Below, piece after piece: positions 16,994-25,127 of a stretch of DNA of 39,081 nucleotides. The first letter of the stretch is position 1, and each line of letters starts with the position of its first letter. A program made the translations under genes and the position numbers. The stretch is from a virus: positions 1-39,081 of the IMG/VR virus record IMGVR_UViG_3300008453_000559; one strand, written 5' to 3'. The notes beneath the pieces were generated by a model that had not been told where the DNA came from, ran no database searches, and was given only the letters and a program-made list of their open reading frames with translations.

Positions 16994-18979
16994 GTGGCAT
17001 TCACGCCTACAGTTAGAACTATTCGTTCAAAAGATATTACTGAAGCCTTTCCGATTAATGTTGGTAACCCAAGTCTTGTTTCTGATACTTGGACTAATAC
17101 TAATATTCAATATGATTGTGCTATTGGTGGTTTGCCTTTCTTCTTGGCTATATCCAATGATAGGCAATATAAGAGACAGACAGCCCCTTATAAGAAGGAA
17201 CAGTTTGATAACTCTCGTGAACCAGGTGAGCAGTCTTTAACTGGTTGGTGGATTCGTTCCCAGTCATCTTTTCATCGTGGGCAGGGTATCACATTTTTTG
17301 ACCCTTCTGCTGGTGAGGAAGTTGATTATCGTTTTAAGGATTCTCAGGGTGTTGATGTTTGGACTAAGGGTCAGGTTACTCTTTTAAAGAAAGTTAACGC
17401 TGGTCATATAACTACTTCATCTAGTCAAAAACTTCGTTCTATTCGATACAGTGATACTGACGCTGTTTTATCTTTAGATGGTCACGATGTTGATAAAATT
17501 CTTGGTAATGGTACTGCTGTTGATTTTATTGATTACAATTCTGGTACAGAAGACCCTGTTTATGCTATTTGTGACGATGGTACAACAGCCTATTGGGTTA
17601 CTAATGACCTTGATGGTGGAACAAATAAAGGACACGTTTACAAAAAAGCATTAACTTTAACTTCTGCTGATGCTGACACTTTAATGTTTAACATTAACTC
17701 ATATCTTTTTACTAACGGCAAAGTAGCAATGGATTGGGTTAAGGGTCGTATAATTCTTGCTGCTGATAATAAAGTTTATGAATTAACACCATCAACATCA
17801 AGTTTACCTACACCAATATTTACTCACCCAAATACTTCTTACACATTTACAAGCATTGCTGAATCTGGTGCTGCCATCTATGTTGCTGGTTATTCTGGTG
17901 TTCAATCATCTATATACAAGTTTACTTTAAGCACTGCTGGTGCTATCACTTCACTATCATCTGCTGTAGTTGCTGCAGAAATGCCTCGTGGTGAAATTAT
18001 TTATTCAATGAAATATTACCTAGGCTACATGCTAATTGGAACCAGTAAAGGTGTTCGTGCTGCAACTGTATCTGTTGATGATGGTTCCATTTCTTATGGT
18101 CCACTAATTGTTGAAACAGCACAACCAGTTTACGATTTTGCTTTCAGAGATAGATTCGTTTGGGCAACTGCTGGTGTTAACGCCAACGCTGGATTAATTC
18201 GCCTTGACTTGGGTGAACAAATTAGCCCTTTGCGTTTTGCTTACGCTAATGATGTTTTCACTTCAACTACAACTAATACAACCACTTCATGTGCTTTCTT
18301 AGGCACCAGTAATCGTATTGTTTTTACGGTTGCAAATAGTTTTCATTTCGTTGAATCCCTTACAGAGTATGTTACTGATGGTTATTTGCAAACAGGTTTT
18401 ATTAGATATGGAACATTAGAGCCTAAGAACTTTAAACGTGTTCGTGCACGTGGTGATTATACATTTGGCGGTATGATTATTTCACCCGTTGCTTCAGATA
18501 ACACAGTTTATGAAACTGCTGTTTATAATACTACTTATGGTTCACCTGAAATTAGTATTGAAAACCCTCAAGGTTCACAAGAATATATTGGTTTAAAGTT
18601 TAGTTTATCTTTATATGAAGAACCAGGTGATACTACTTCAACTTTAGATACTTCAGGTCCAATATTTAAAGGTTACCAATTAAGGTCTTTACCTGCTACT
18701 CCCCGTAACCATTTAATTGAACTTCCTTTGTATTGTTTTGATGTTGAAACAGATAGAAATAACGTTCGTACTGGTTATGATGGTCGTTCTTGGGAACGTA
18801 TTCAAAGACTTGAAGATTTGGATTCTGCTGGTGATGAAATTATTTTTCAAGATTTTAGAACTGGTGAGCAGATAAGTGGAATTGTTGAGTCTGTTGCTTT
18901 TAATAGTGCGACTCCTCCTTCAGCGAACTATTCAGGATTCGGTGGTTATCTCACCGTGTTAATTAGAGAAACAAGTTAG
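16994..18979 (+). CDS. Tail protein, 661 aa (nozzle-like or beta-propeller)
   Basis: GTG start, ACTAGGAGTT upstream. The N-terminal ~130 residues look like an attachment domain (MAFTPTVRTIRSKDITEAFP start); residues ~140-450 contain repeated beta-blades (YAICDDGTTAYWVTND, GRIILAADNKVYELT, IYVAGYSGVQSSIYKFTL), a propeller pattern; the C-terminus is beta-rich. In short-tailed phages the largest tail gene here is usually the nozzle or hub. No hydrolase motif found. Exact role is inference. Confidence 0.6.
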   Translation: MAFTPTVRTIRSKDITEAFPINVGNPSLVSDTWTNTNIQYDCAIGGLPFFLAISNDRQYKRQTAPYKKEQFDNSREPGEQSLTGWWIRSQSSFHRGQGITFFDPSAGEEVDYRFKDSQGVDVWTKGQVTLLKKVNAGHITTSSSQKLRSIRYSDTDAVLSLDGHDVDKILGNGTAVDFIDYNSGTEDPVYAICDDGTTAYWVTNDLDGGTNKGHVYKKALTLTSADADTLMFNINSYLFTNGKVAMDWVKGRIILAADNKVYELTPSTSSLPTPIFTHPNTSYTFTSIAESGAAIYVAGYSGVQSSIYKFTLSTAGAITSLSSAVVAAEMPRGEIIYSMKYYLGYMLIGTSKGVRAATVSVDDGSISYGPLIVETAQPVYDFAFRDRFVWATAGVNANAGLIRLDLGEQISPLRFAYANDVFTSTTTNTTTSCAFLGTSNRIVFTVANSFHFVESLTEYVTDGYLQTGFIRYGTLEPKNFKRVRARGDYTFGGMIISPVASDNTVYETAVYNTTYGSPEISIENPQGSQEYIGLKFSLSLYEEPGDTTSTLDTSGPIFKGYQLRSLPATPRNHLIELPLYCFDVETDRNNVRTGYDGRSWERIQRLEDLDSAGDEIIFQDFRTGEQISGIVESVAFNSATPPSANYSGFGGYLTVLIRETS

Positions 18980-18986
18980 GAAACAG

Positions 18987-19262
18987 ATGAAGAAATCACC
19001 GTTTGAAAAAATGACAAGACTCAATGCTCCTGGTGTTGGTGGTGCTAAACCTATGCCTATTGAGTTAGGTTTTAATGATGATTCTGGTTATAGAATAGAA
19101 CCAAAACCATCATTAAAAGATATTACAAAAGGTTTAGAGTTTGCTGGACCAAAGCCTCCTGTATTAAAGCCTAAACCAATTAGACCAAAACCTATGCCAG
19201 GTAGACCAATAGATAGACCAAAACCAAAACCAAAACCTGGTATGAAGTATCCAACAATTTAA
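18987..19262 (+). CDS. Pro/Lys-rich small protein, 91 aa
   Basis: ATG 7 bases after the tail gene stop with GGAAACAG upstream. The C-terminal third is a Pro-Lys repeat (KPKPIRPKPMPGRP), likely an extended cationic tail. No domain recognised. It lies between the last tail gene and the holin and may be virion-bound. Confidence 0.65.
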   Translation: MKKSPFEKMTRLNAPGVGGAKPMPIELGFNDDSGYRIEPKPSLKDITKGLEFAGPKPPVLKPKPIRPKPMPGRPIDRPKPKPKPGMKYPTI

Positions 19263-19275
19263 TAAAAGGAATAAT

Positions 19276-19530
19276 ATGAAACTAAATATATTAAAAGATG
19301 TAATCTTTCGTTCAGTAGCATTGTTTTTAACAATGGCTTTACCTGCTATCGGTGCTGGTGCTTTCGCTGGTGTTGAACCAGTTAACTCAGCCTTGATTGC
19401 TGGAGCACTCGGTGTGTCAAAAGTTATCACAGATTTAGCAAAAGCATTCTTAGATGATGGACAACTGACAAAAGAAGAAGTTGATGCAATATTTAAAAAA
19501 GCAAATAAAAAAGCCGAAGGCGGCAAATAA
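19276..19530 (+). CDS. Holin, 84 aa
   Basis: AAAAGGAATA upstream, immediately before the endolysin gene. Two hydrophobic helices (about residues 9-30 and 35-52; VALFLTMALPAIGAGAFAG and SALIAGALGVSKVI) are followed by a charged C-terminal helix (KKEEVDAIFKK type). Size, two-helix plan, charged tail and neighbour fit a phage holin that opens the cytoplasmic membrane for the endolysin. Name of the holin class not assigned. Confidence 0.75.
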   Translation: MKLNILKDVIFRSVALFLTMALPAIGAGAFAGVEPVNSALIAGALGVSKVITDLAKAFLDDGQLTKEEVDAIFKKANKKAEGGK

Positions 19531-19532
19531 GA

Positions 19533-19928
19533 ATGGGTTTACCTATTAAAGATGGAAAGATTACAACTGCTTATAAAAAACTAGGCAAAATGTGGTCAAA
19601 AGGTTATCACACTGGTGTCGACTTTGCTTGCAAAGAAGGAACAGATATCTTGGCTGTTGCTGATGGAAAAGTTGCTAATGCTAACTGGGGTAAATCATAT
19701 GGAACACAGATTGTTCAAAAGATTGAAGGACAAGATGTTTGGGTTATTTATGCACATTTATCTAAATCATTAGTTAAGCCTGGAGATGAAATCAAAAAAG
19801 GACAACACATAGGAGAGTCAGGTAACACTGGTAATTCCTCTGGTCCACATTTACATTTTGAAGCCAGAGATAATGTTCGCTGGTCTGCTGGTAAAGATGT
19901 TGACCCAAAGGATATTCTCGCTATATAA
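19533..19928 (+). CDS. Endolysin, M23-family metallopeptidase, 131 aa
   Basis: A whole small M23 domain without a cell-wall-binding module. Zinc and catalytic residues visible: H26 and D30 in GYHTGVDF, H75 in IYAHL, and H106/H108 in GPHLHFE. M23 enzymes cut peptide crosslinks in peptidoglycan; this would act from inside at lysis, after the holin just upstream. No signal peptide, consistent with holin-dependent release. An alternative is a virion-carried peptidase, less likely given the gene order. Confidence 0.85.
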   Translation: MGLPIKDGKITTAYKKLGKMWSKGYHTGVDFACKEGTDILAVADGKVANANWGKSYGTQIVQKIEGQDVWVIYAHLSKSLVKPGDEIKKGQHIGESGNTGNSSGPHLHFEARDNVRWSAGKDVDPKDILAI

Positions 19929-19998
19929 TAATTATGGGACCACTACCTCTGCTTGCACGTAGTATGTGGGGAAACTGCAGTAGTACTCACACGGAGTT

Positions 19999-20028
19999 GG
20001 CTGACCTCTAGGGTCGTCTGAGTCAGCC
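19999..20028 (+). terminator. Terminator of the rightward virion operon
   Basis: GGCTGAC (19999-20005) pairs with GTCAGCC (20022-20028), followed by TTTAATTTTA. It lies between the endolysin stop and the end of the convergent leftward gene at 20044, where a terminator is expected. The upstream ~70 bases also contain short G/C stems but no tRNA cloverleaf. Confidence 0.65.
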
Positions 20029-20043
20029 TTTAATTTTAGCAGT

Positions 20044-20760
20044 TTAGTAAAATTTTTTCTTGTTCCAATACTGAGAACGGTATCCGTTAGTAAAGTATTT
20101 TCTAACAGACTGCCGTTCTTTGTAAACTTTTTCATCATCATATAAGTCTGTACTTGATGACCAAGTTTCTCTTTTAATAAAATGTATTTGATATATAGGT
20201 GTACCTGCTGGGATTACACCTTCAAAGTTTTCTTTAACAATAAATGGTAGTGGACCAGTCCCATTGTATGTGTCTGTATCTATAATTCCAGAAAATGTAA
20301 CAAATGGTAAATCAAATCTTGCTGATGGGTGAGAATAAACTGTGCTATATCCTTTAGGGGTTTTAGGCTCCCACTGAGTTATCCAATGGAACTCTCCTTG
20401 AAAGTATCCATCAAATTTAGGAAACAAGTTAGTGCTATTAAATGTTTCTTGTCTTGTTCCTATTGGTTTAATATCACCAGCCCAACGATATTGGGCATTA
20501 CCATCTTTTATAGATATATATAAATCACACCATAGTTCTTGTATATACCCACTTGTTAATGAATCAGTAAATGGCATACATTTCTTTGCTGAAAACGTAC
20601 CACTTGAATCTACTTGAGGAAAATCTTTAAACCAATCAGGTAAATAATTTTTAGCAGATTTAGGGTATGGTACTGATAATTCTGTTTCTTTACTGCCTGG
20701 CTTAAACTTTATACTTTTCAAATGGAGACCAATCTTAATTGTTTCATAAATTACTTTCAA
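20044..20760 (-). CDS. DUF6065-like conserved phage protein, 238 aa
   Basis: Leftward gene placed opposite to both flanking rightward genes. Motifs I associate with DUF6065: [56 protein letters not shown] in pieces, and [15 protein letters not shown]. Such proteins occur in cyanophages and aquatic bacteria; function is unknown. Start is unsure: the TTG at 20760 overlaps the divergent gene at 20739 by 22 bases, and a TTG at 20721 would remove the overlap; neither has a clear ribosome site. Its own promoter is not visible. Confidence 0.75.
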   Translation of the reverse strand: MKVIYETIKIGLHLKSIKFKPGSKETELSVPYPKSAKNYLPDWFKDFPQVDSSGTFSAKKCMPFTDSLTSGYIQELWCDLYISIKDGNAQYRWAGDIKPIGTRQETFNSTNLFPKFDGYFQGEFHWITQWEPKTPKGYSTVYSHPSARFDLPFVTFSGIIDTDTYNGTGPLPFIVKENFEGVIPAGTPIYQIHFIKRETWSSSTDLYDDEKVYKERQSVRKYFTNGYRSQYWNKKKFY

Positions 20761-21833
20761 TTATAACAATAGCAGTTCTTACTACTCTCGTTGCTACCCC
20801 ATCATACTCAGATGATGTAACAATTAACTTAGATTCTAACACACCTTATGTAGATGTGCCATTTACTGTAACTGAACCAGTTGATGCAACTGTTTCAACT
20901 GTTAGTGGCACACCTCAAACTAATCCAGGATTTATTGATTCTTGGATTGAGATTTGGCAAGGTGCAGTTAAACTTGCTGCCAATGATGATGGTGCTCATA
21001 GTGCTACCAATGTGTTAGCATCTATTATCACTATACCTTTGCAGGTTGGTGAATATTTTATTCGTGCAACATCTTTTGCTTATATAGCAAGTAATGGTAC
21101 ACAATTTCCTACTGGTTCTTATGTGTTAACTACGAATTTAATAGTAGCCACACCTGTGCCAAGCCCATCACCAACAGTGATAGAGCCGACACCAGAGCCA
21201 AGCCCTTCGCCAACTGAAAGTCTGACACCTAGTCCAACCCCAACTCAGACTTCATTTTCGCCAACTCCTGAGCCAACGCCTGAGCCTTCTTCTCCTTCTC
21301 CGTCACCGTCTGATACTCCTCAGCCATCAGAATCTCCAACGGTTCCAGTTGGTCCAACTCAAGAGCCAAACGTGCCAGACCCTGTACCTTCTGAAGAGTT
21401 TTTAGAGCCTTTTCCACTTCCGTCTCCAGATGTTCAAGATATTTTAGAAGAAGTTGTTGATTCGTCATTTAACGATTTCCCTTCTTCTTTGGAGAACGAG
21501 TTACCTTCTTTTGAAGACGAGCCTCAAGTTCCCTCTTCCATAGATGAAACTGAATTGTTCCTTGAATTTCTTCCAGAACTTTCATTAGAGAACCTGCAAG
21601 AAGCGTTCCAAGAAATATCTGAAACCATAGTTGCTGCATTTGAATCCATTCCTGGCGGCGAACAAGTTCTTGCTGCTGCCGAGTTCGTAGGTGAGCAATT
21701 TACTGCTGCTGCAGAATTTGCCACCAATCTTGGTACCGAGTTTACACCTGAAGAGAGAGAGCAAGCCCAACAGGTAGTTCTTGGTGCTGTAATTGTAACA
21801 CAACTTTCTACTGCTACAAGGAGAATAAAGTAA
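20739..21833 (+). CDS. Secreted Pro/Ser/Thr-rich protein with N-terminal beta domain, 364 aa
   Basis: TTG start with GGAG about 11 bases upstream. Signal peptide: basic start, hydrophobic core about residues 5-20, cleavage probably after PSYS (about 24). Residues ~25-125 form a beta domain resembling PPC-type domains ([11 protein letters not shown], then EYFIRATSF). Residues ~130-225 are a Pro/Ser/Thr linker of the type that spans Gram-positive cell walls; then an acidic helical region, and a weak C-terminal hydrophobic stretch ending in RRIK. Likely exported and wall-spanning. No lytic motif found. It may alter the host surface or be a host-derived accessory gene. Confidence 0.65.
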   Translation: MFHKLLSIITIAVLTTLVATPSYSDDVTINLDSNTPYVDVPFTVTEPVDATVSTVSGTPQTNPGFIDSWIEIWQGAVKLAANDDGAHSATNVLASIITIPLQVGEYFIRATSFAYIASNGTQFPTGSYVLTTNLIVATPVPSPSPTVIEPTPEPSPSPTESLTPSPTPTQTSFSPTPEPTPEPSSPSPSPSDTPQPSESPTVPVGPTQEPNVPDPVPSEEFLEPFPLPSPDVQDILEEVVDSSFNDFPSSLENELPSFEDEPQVPSSIDETELFLEFLPELSLENLQEAFQEISETIVAAFESIPGGEQVLAAAEFVGEQFTAAAEFATNLGTEFTPEEREQAQQVVLGAVIVTQLSTATRRIK

Positions 21834-22027
21834 TGAAAATATGGAGTTTCATCTGGAAACATCTTGATGCCTGGGCTGGGGAAGCCTTCACCCTTGTGGG
21901 TTTGGCTATAGCCTGGATAGTTTTGCCTCCTGGCGACACTCGCAATGTTGTGGGTATTATATGTCTTGGAGCGTTTGCTGTTTGGACGCTTTTCAAAGTA
22001 ACCCTTAATTCAGAGGATGATGAATGA
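21833..22027 (+). CDS. Small two-helix membrane protein, 64 aa
   Basis: ATG overlaps the previous stop. Sequence [20 protein letters not shown], then two hydrophobic helices (about 18-33 and 38-55) and an acidic tail (NSEDDE). I recall similar WSFIWKHxDAWAGEAFTL proteins from actinophages, usually near lysis genes. A second holin, antiholin or lysis accessory is possible; not proven. The next gene overlaps by four bases. Confidence 0.7.
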   Translation: MKIWSFIWKHLDAWAGEAFTLVGLAIAWIVLPPGDTRNVVGIICLGAFAVWTLFKVTLNSEDDE

Positions 22028-22296
22028 AAAGAGTTTATGGACCATATAAAGGGTCTAAACAGAACGGTGGTCGCCCCATCTATGTTATTAAAAAAGATGG
22101 TGGTAAGAAAACAACATCAACTAATAAGGCTCGTCTAGATTACAAAAAGAAGACTGGCAAAAGTCTTCCTAGAACTACCCATGTTGACCACAAAGATAAC
22201 AATAAACATAACGATTCTGCTGGCAATCTTCGTGCCATGAGTCGTAAAAAGAATATTGGTAAAGAGAATAAACGAAGAGCGGGTAAACAAGCCTAA
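22024..22296 (+). CDS. HNH endonuclease-like protein, 90 aa
   Basis: HNH core near residues 52-80: THVDHKDNNKHND followed by NLRAMSRKKN, giving His-Asp-His, the central Asn pair and the final Asn of the ββα-metal fold. The N-terminal half is a small basic beta region. HNH proteins nick or cut DNA; small ones act in packaging or as homing nucleases. It is at the end of a short rightward transcription unit, far from terminase, and is not inserted in a gene. Confidence 0.75.
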   Translation: MKRVYGPYKGSKQNGGRPIYVIKKDGGKKTTSTNKARLDYKKKTGKSLPRTTHVDHKDNNKHNDSAGNLRAMSRKKNIGKENKRRAGKQA

Positions 22297-22523
22297 GTAC
22301 GAGGCGGATTGAGACTAAAAATCTCTTCCGCCTCTTTTTTTATTTTATCTAAGTAAATAGAATAACCTTTAGCCCAATTTGCTGCACGTTCTTCAAGTGG
22401 AAACTTTTTCTTTAATATCTCAACTTGATTAATGAATCTGAATTCTGCTTTACCAGTCTTTACTCTTTCAACATCAAGGTAATGTTGGTATTGATATCTA
22501 GAAGAAGTTTCATAGTATCTCAT
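22293..22523 (-). CDS. Hypothetical protein, 76 aa, last gene of the replication block
   Basis: Overlaps the sigma-like gene by ATGA. The N-terminus is Tyr/Gln-rich (MRYYETSSRYQYQHYLD) and the rest is a charged helix. Family unknown. The end overlaps the convergent HNH gene by four bases, so the shared terminator hairpin lies inside its 3' coding part. Confidence 0.65.
   Translation of the reverse strand: MRYYETSSRYQYQHYLDVERVKTGKAEFRFINQVEILKKKFPLEERAANWAKGYSIYLDKIKKEAEEIFSLNPPRT
22301..22341 (+). terminator. Strong intrinsic terminator between convergent operons
   Basis: GAGGCGGA (22301-22308) pairs with TCCGCCTC (22327-22334), with an inner GAGA/TCTC pair (22311-22314, 22322-22325), followed by seven T residues. 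It ends the rightward unit carrying the HNH gene. Its right part lies in the 3' end of the converging leftward gene. Confidence 0.85.
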
Positions 22524-23173
22524 ACCTGTGGTGTGTCCTCGTTAGGTTTTTTGAAATCAGATTCATAAAACGGCATACGTCCACCAAGTTTATTAATGAT
22601 TGCATCAATAGCCCTAGTCACACGCATACGTGCTGTTTTCTCATTGGCGTTCATAACTTTTGCTAAATCTTTAGAGTTACGATTATGTAAATGCCACTGA
22701 TATAAAACATTCTGTTGTGCTTCTGGAAGCATCTCAAATGCTTTTGATATATCTGCTTGCATAGCCATCAACCCACCACCCTCGTTGGGTGCTTGTGTGT
22801 GTCTATCACTTGTCATATCAAAATATACTGGTTGATTCCAGTCACCTGATAGAACTGATGGAAGTAACTGCTCAACAACGCTTCGTTGGTAAAAAGTTAA
22901 ATCAACCATTTCATATCCAATACTTCTTGCTTTTTCGTATTGACAGAATCTACTTGCAGCATTATTTAATGACCTTACAAATAGTCTTGTAGAGTCTTTC
23001 TTTGATTCCATGTCGCCCCACTCTTTAGTTTTAAGTGGGTGCTTCAGGAACCATATCCATAGTTCTTGTTCGATATCTTCTCTGGCAACCATAGGGAATT
23101 CTCTATGTTTGTTAATAGCAACTGTTCTCACTAGACTGCTATATTCCTGGATTATCTCGTCTGTTATTTTCAT
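22520..23173 (-). CDS. Sigma-factor-like HTH protein, 217 aa
   Basis: The C-terminal region at about 143-195 (AFEMLPEAQQNVLYQWHL, then NSKDLAKVMNANEKTARMRVTRAI) has the sigma region-4 pattern: a Leu-Pro helix start, the recognition HTH and the closing helix. Residues ~1-45 with an EDIEQELWIWFLKH helix could play the role of region 2. It may be a phage sigma or a sigma-like regulator that redirects host RNA polymerase, since no phage polymerase is encoded. Region-2 DNA-melting residues are not obvious, so an ordinary HTH regulator is the alternative. Confidence 0.65.
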   Translation of the reverse strand: MKITDEIIQEYSSLVRTVAINKHREFPMVAREDIEQELWIWFLKHPLKTKEWGDMESKKDSTRLFVRSLNNAASRFCQYEKARSIGYEMVDLTFYQRSVVEQLLPSVLSGDWNQPVYFDMTSDRHTQAPNEGGGLMAMQADISKAFEMLPEAQQNVLYQWHLHNRNSKDLAKVMNANEKTARMRVTRAIDAIINKLGGRMPFYESDFKKPNEDTPQV

Positions 23174-23471
23174 CTGTTGTTGTGTCCCAATTATTGTCTA
23201 GAACCATCATAGAGATAACGGCATAGTTTGCTAAATCAATAAATGAGTCACGCATTGATTCATTCTCTGGTTTAACGCCTGTTTCTACTAGGTTGTTTAT
23301 TCTTGCTAATTTGTCAAACATGCGAACACGTAAACCATTAAGGGGACCACCAGGGGCATCAGATATGTTCTTAGGACCATAGTCTTTTTGCTTCCTGATT
23401 AATAGTTCTGCCATTGCATCAGTGTAGTTGTACACCAATTCTGCAAATAGTTTTTCATCATATGTTCTCAT
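23139..23471 (-). CDS. MazG/DUF1599-like (nucleotide modification associated) protein, 110 aa
   Basis: Helical protein with KQKDYGPKNI, PLNGLRVRMFDKLARINNLVE and DSFIDLANYAVISMMVL. The pattern (K-DYG, G-L-x-VR-x-x-DK-x-RI-x-NL, then a Ser-x-x-D-x-AN-YA helix) matches the DUF1599 family related to MazG pyrophosphohydrolases. It may clean or tune nucleotide pools during replication. Overlaps both neighbours slightly. Confidence 0.75.
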   Translation of the reverse strand: MRTYDEKLFAELVYNYTDAMAELLIRKQKDYGPKNISDAPGGPLNGLRVRMFDKLARINNLVETGVKPENESMRDSFIDLANYAVISMMVLDNNWDTTTDENNRRDNPGI

Positions 23472-24081
23472 TATCTATCCTCTCCTCAAACCATTGTGAA
23501 CCATTTTTGGTGAACAGGCTGTTAACATCTTCACCATCTGGTAATTGTATTTGCACAACACCTGCTAGTTTTTTAGCAAGGTCTTTAGCAAATTCTTTTC
23601 CTGCTGTATCGCCATCAGCGAATACATAAATCTTATCAAAGTCTGCAAGGATACGATAATAGTGTCTCTTAATGTTCTTAACCCCAGGTATTCCCACTGC
23701 TGGGTAACCAAGTTTTGACAAAGTTATTGTATCTATTTCGCCTTCGCAAACACATATCCAATCTTTGGCTTCAAAGAATGATTTAACATTGTATAAACGT
23801 GTTGAAGAGTTAGGTAAACTTAAATACTTTGGTTCTTCATTATTGATTGCACGAAAACGTAAGTCAACCATTCCTGATGGTGTCAGATAAGGGATTGATA
23901 AACGTCCCTCAAACATTTCGTGCCCTACGACTGGTTTGTTCACCACCCCAAGGCGATGACGCTTTGCGTCTGCCAGCGATAGACCCCGACTCTTTAGGTA
24001 TGATTCTGCCAACTCTACGTTCTGTTCGTAGTGGCTTGATGCCTTCTCCAACAATTTCTTTTGCTCTTGACTTTGCTTCAC
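23458..24081 (-). CDS. DnaG-like primase, TOPRIM half, 207 aa
   Basis: The TOPRIM signature is clear: catalytic Glu and partners in VCEGEIDTITLSKLGYPAVG (about 111-130) and the Asp pair in VFADGDTAGKEFA (156 and 158). The N-terminal part AESYLKSRGLSLADAKRHRLG followed by GRLSIPYLTPSG matches actinophage primases. The zinc-finger half is in the overlapping upstream gene, in another frame. I use the GTG at 24081; 173 bases overlap. Acts at the fork, making primers for host DNA polymerase. Confidence 0.85.
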   Translation of the reverse strand: MKQSQEQKKLLEKASSHYEQNVELAESYLKSRGLSLADAKRHRLGVVNKPVVGHEMFEGRLSIPYLTPSGMVDLRFRAINNEEPKYLSLPNSSTRLYNVKSFFEAKDWICVCEGEIDTITLSKLGYPAVGIPGVKNIKRHYYRILADFDKIYVFADGDTAGKEFAKDLAKKLAGVVQIQLPDGEDVNSLFTKNGSQWFEERIDNENI

Positions 24082-24295
24082 GGAAATCCACTTTCTCTAT
24101 CTTTTGAATAATATTATATATGTCCCCTGATATCTCGCAAGCAAGGCAGTTGAACACGTCTTCCTCATGATTAACACCTGCTGAAGCATGTGAATCATCA
24201 TGGAAAGGGCATCGCATATTACGCCAACCATTACCTTGTGGGATATTGTATGCACCATAATGCTTCAGTATAACTTCAACTTCACTCATACGCAT
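23909..24295 (-). CDS. DnaG-like primase, CHC2 zinc-finger half, 128 aa
   Basis: Zinc ligands C29 and H32 (RCPFHDDSH) with C50 and C53 (FNCLACE) form the CHC2 finger that reads template DNA. Residues ~60-90 continue like a primase linker; the last ~40 residues (Arg/Gly/Ser-rich) overlap the TOPRIM gene's frame and look like out-of-frame sequence. Two-gene primases are usual in several actinophage groups, so this is probably a working pair and not a decayed gene. An ATG at 24289 is an equally good start. Confidence 0.8.
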   Translation of the reverse strand: MRMSEVEVILKHYGAYNIPQGNGWRNMRCPFHDDSHASAGVNHEEDVFNCLACEISGDIYNIIQKIEKVDFREAKSRAKEIVGEGIKPLRTERRVGRIIPKESGSIAGRRKASSPWGGEQTSRRARNV

Positions 24296-24617
24296 CTTTC
24301 ACTAAATCTAAATATATAGATACTGGCATTGTTGCATACCATTCACCAACATTAGTTGTGCCCCGTCTTTTATGTATAACAACACCTGTTGATGCTTCTG
24401 CATTTTTTATTTCAGTTTTTAATTCTTCCATCCATTCAGCAAGCCTAGGGTTAGCGTGATTCTTAACCTCGATAACAATATCGTAAAAGTTTGATATGTC
24501 ACCTTTGTCATAAGCACCCGTAAGGGCACGTCTTTCCACATTGGGATAGCCATGCCCTTTTAGGTGTTTTACGACAGCAGTTTCAGCACTAGTGCCTTTT
24601 TGCTTTTGTTTGGACAT
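24282..24617 (-). CDS. Holliday junction resolvase-like nuclease, 111 aa
   Basis: N-terminal KQKGTSAETAVVKHLKGHGYPNVERRA with the early Glu, then KGDISNFYDIVIEVKNHA, the PD-(D/E)XK core (D-x10 or so then E-V-K), and a basic helix. Layout and length match Hjc/VRR-type resolvases of actinophages. It would trim branched DNA before packaging. Its start abuts the SSB stop and its stop overlaps the primase start. Confidence 0.75.
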   Translation of the reverse strand: MSKQKQKGTSAETAVVKHLKGHGYPNVERRALTGAYDKGDISNFYDIVIEVKNHANPRLAEWMEELKTEIKNAEASTGVVIHKRRGTTNVGEWYATMPVSIYLDLVKDAYE

Positions 24618-24947
24618 TTAGTTCTTTTTAACTGTCAATCCGATATTCTCTGTAGCAATTTCGTAAGTGGTTTTTTTAGTACCATCTTTTGCTTCATAAG
24701 AGTTTTGCTTTAGTTCTCCTGTGATAATTACAGCATCACCTTTTTTGAGTTCTTTAGCATTCTCTGCAGCCTTACCCCAAACGCTTCCACGCAGGTAAGT
24801 AACTGAAGCATTAACCCATTCACCTTGTTCGTTCTGTTTACGTGAATTGGCTGCAACTTGGTAATTTAATACATGTGTATCGTTTACTGGTTTTAATTCA
24901 ACATCTTCAGTTAAGTGTCCGTTGAGTATTACATATGGTAATGCCAT
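24618..24947 (-). CDS. ssb: Single-stranded DNA-binding protein, 109 aa
   Basis: OB-fold SSB: MALPYVILNGHLTEDVELKP, the SVTYLRGSVWGKAAENAKEL segment with the W, then KKGDAVIITGELKQNSYE. It protects ssDNA at the fork. The usual acidic C-terminal peptide for partner binding is absent; it ends GLTVKKN, so it probably binds partners in another way. AAGGAGAAATAA before the ATG is a strong ribosome site. Confidence 0.88.
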   Translation of the reverse strand: MALPYVILNGHLTEDVELKPVNDTHVLNYQVAANSRKQNEQGEWVNASVTYLRGSVWGKAAENAKELKKGDAVIITGELKQNSYEAKDGTKKTTYEIATENIGLTVKKN

Positions 24948-25127
24948 TTATTTCTCCTTATTTCTTTTTCGGTTTCTTATTTCCAACTTTGATGGGCTAT
25001 ATCCACCAATAGTTCGACCTGTTTTGCGAGGCTTCTTAGGATTCTTTTTCCTAGCCTTGCCATTCTTACGTCCTTCATTAGCCATCACCTTTACTGGTGC
25101 TGGTTTTAAACCTTTACCTTTTGCCAT
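24948..25127 (-). CDS. Small basic protein, 59 aa
   Basis: ATG overlaps the stop of the proteasome-like gene (TAATG at 25127); TAA abuts the SSB start. Product MAKGKGLKPAPVKVMANEGR followed by a Lys/Arg/Pro-rich stretch and GRTIGGYSPSKL. Very basic; a nucleic-acid contact is possible by composition. No family recognised. Exact fit between neighbours supports the call. Confidence 0.7.
   Translation of the reverse strand: MAKGKGLKPAPVKVMANEGRKNGKARKKNPKKPRKTGRTIGGYSPSKLEIRNRKRNKEK

Noticed and set aside
19934-20011. Possible 25-codon ORF (MGPLPLLARS start) after the endolysin
   Set aside because: No convincing ribosome site, and its end runs into the terminator stem; kept out as a gene.
19935-20030. 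G/C-rich stretch checked for a tRNA
   Set aside because: No T-loop GTTCRANNC or matching acceptor ends; explained by the terminator. I found no tRNA elsewhere by eye.
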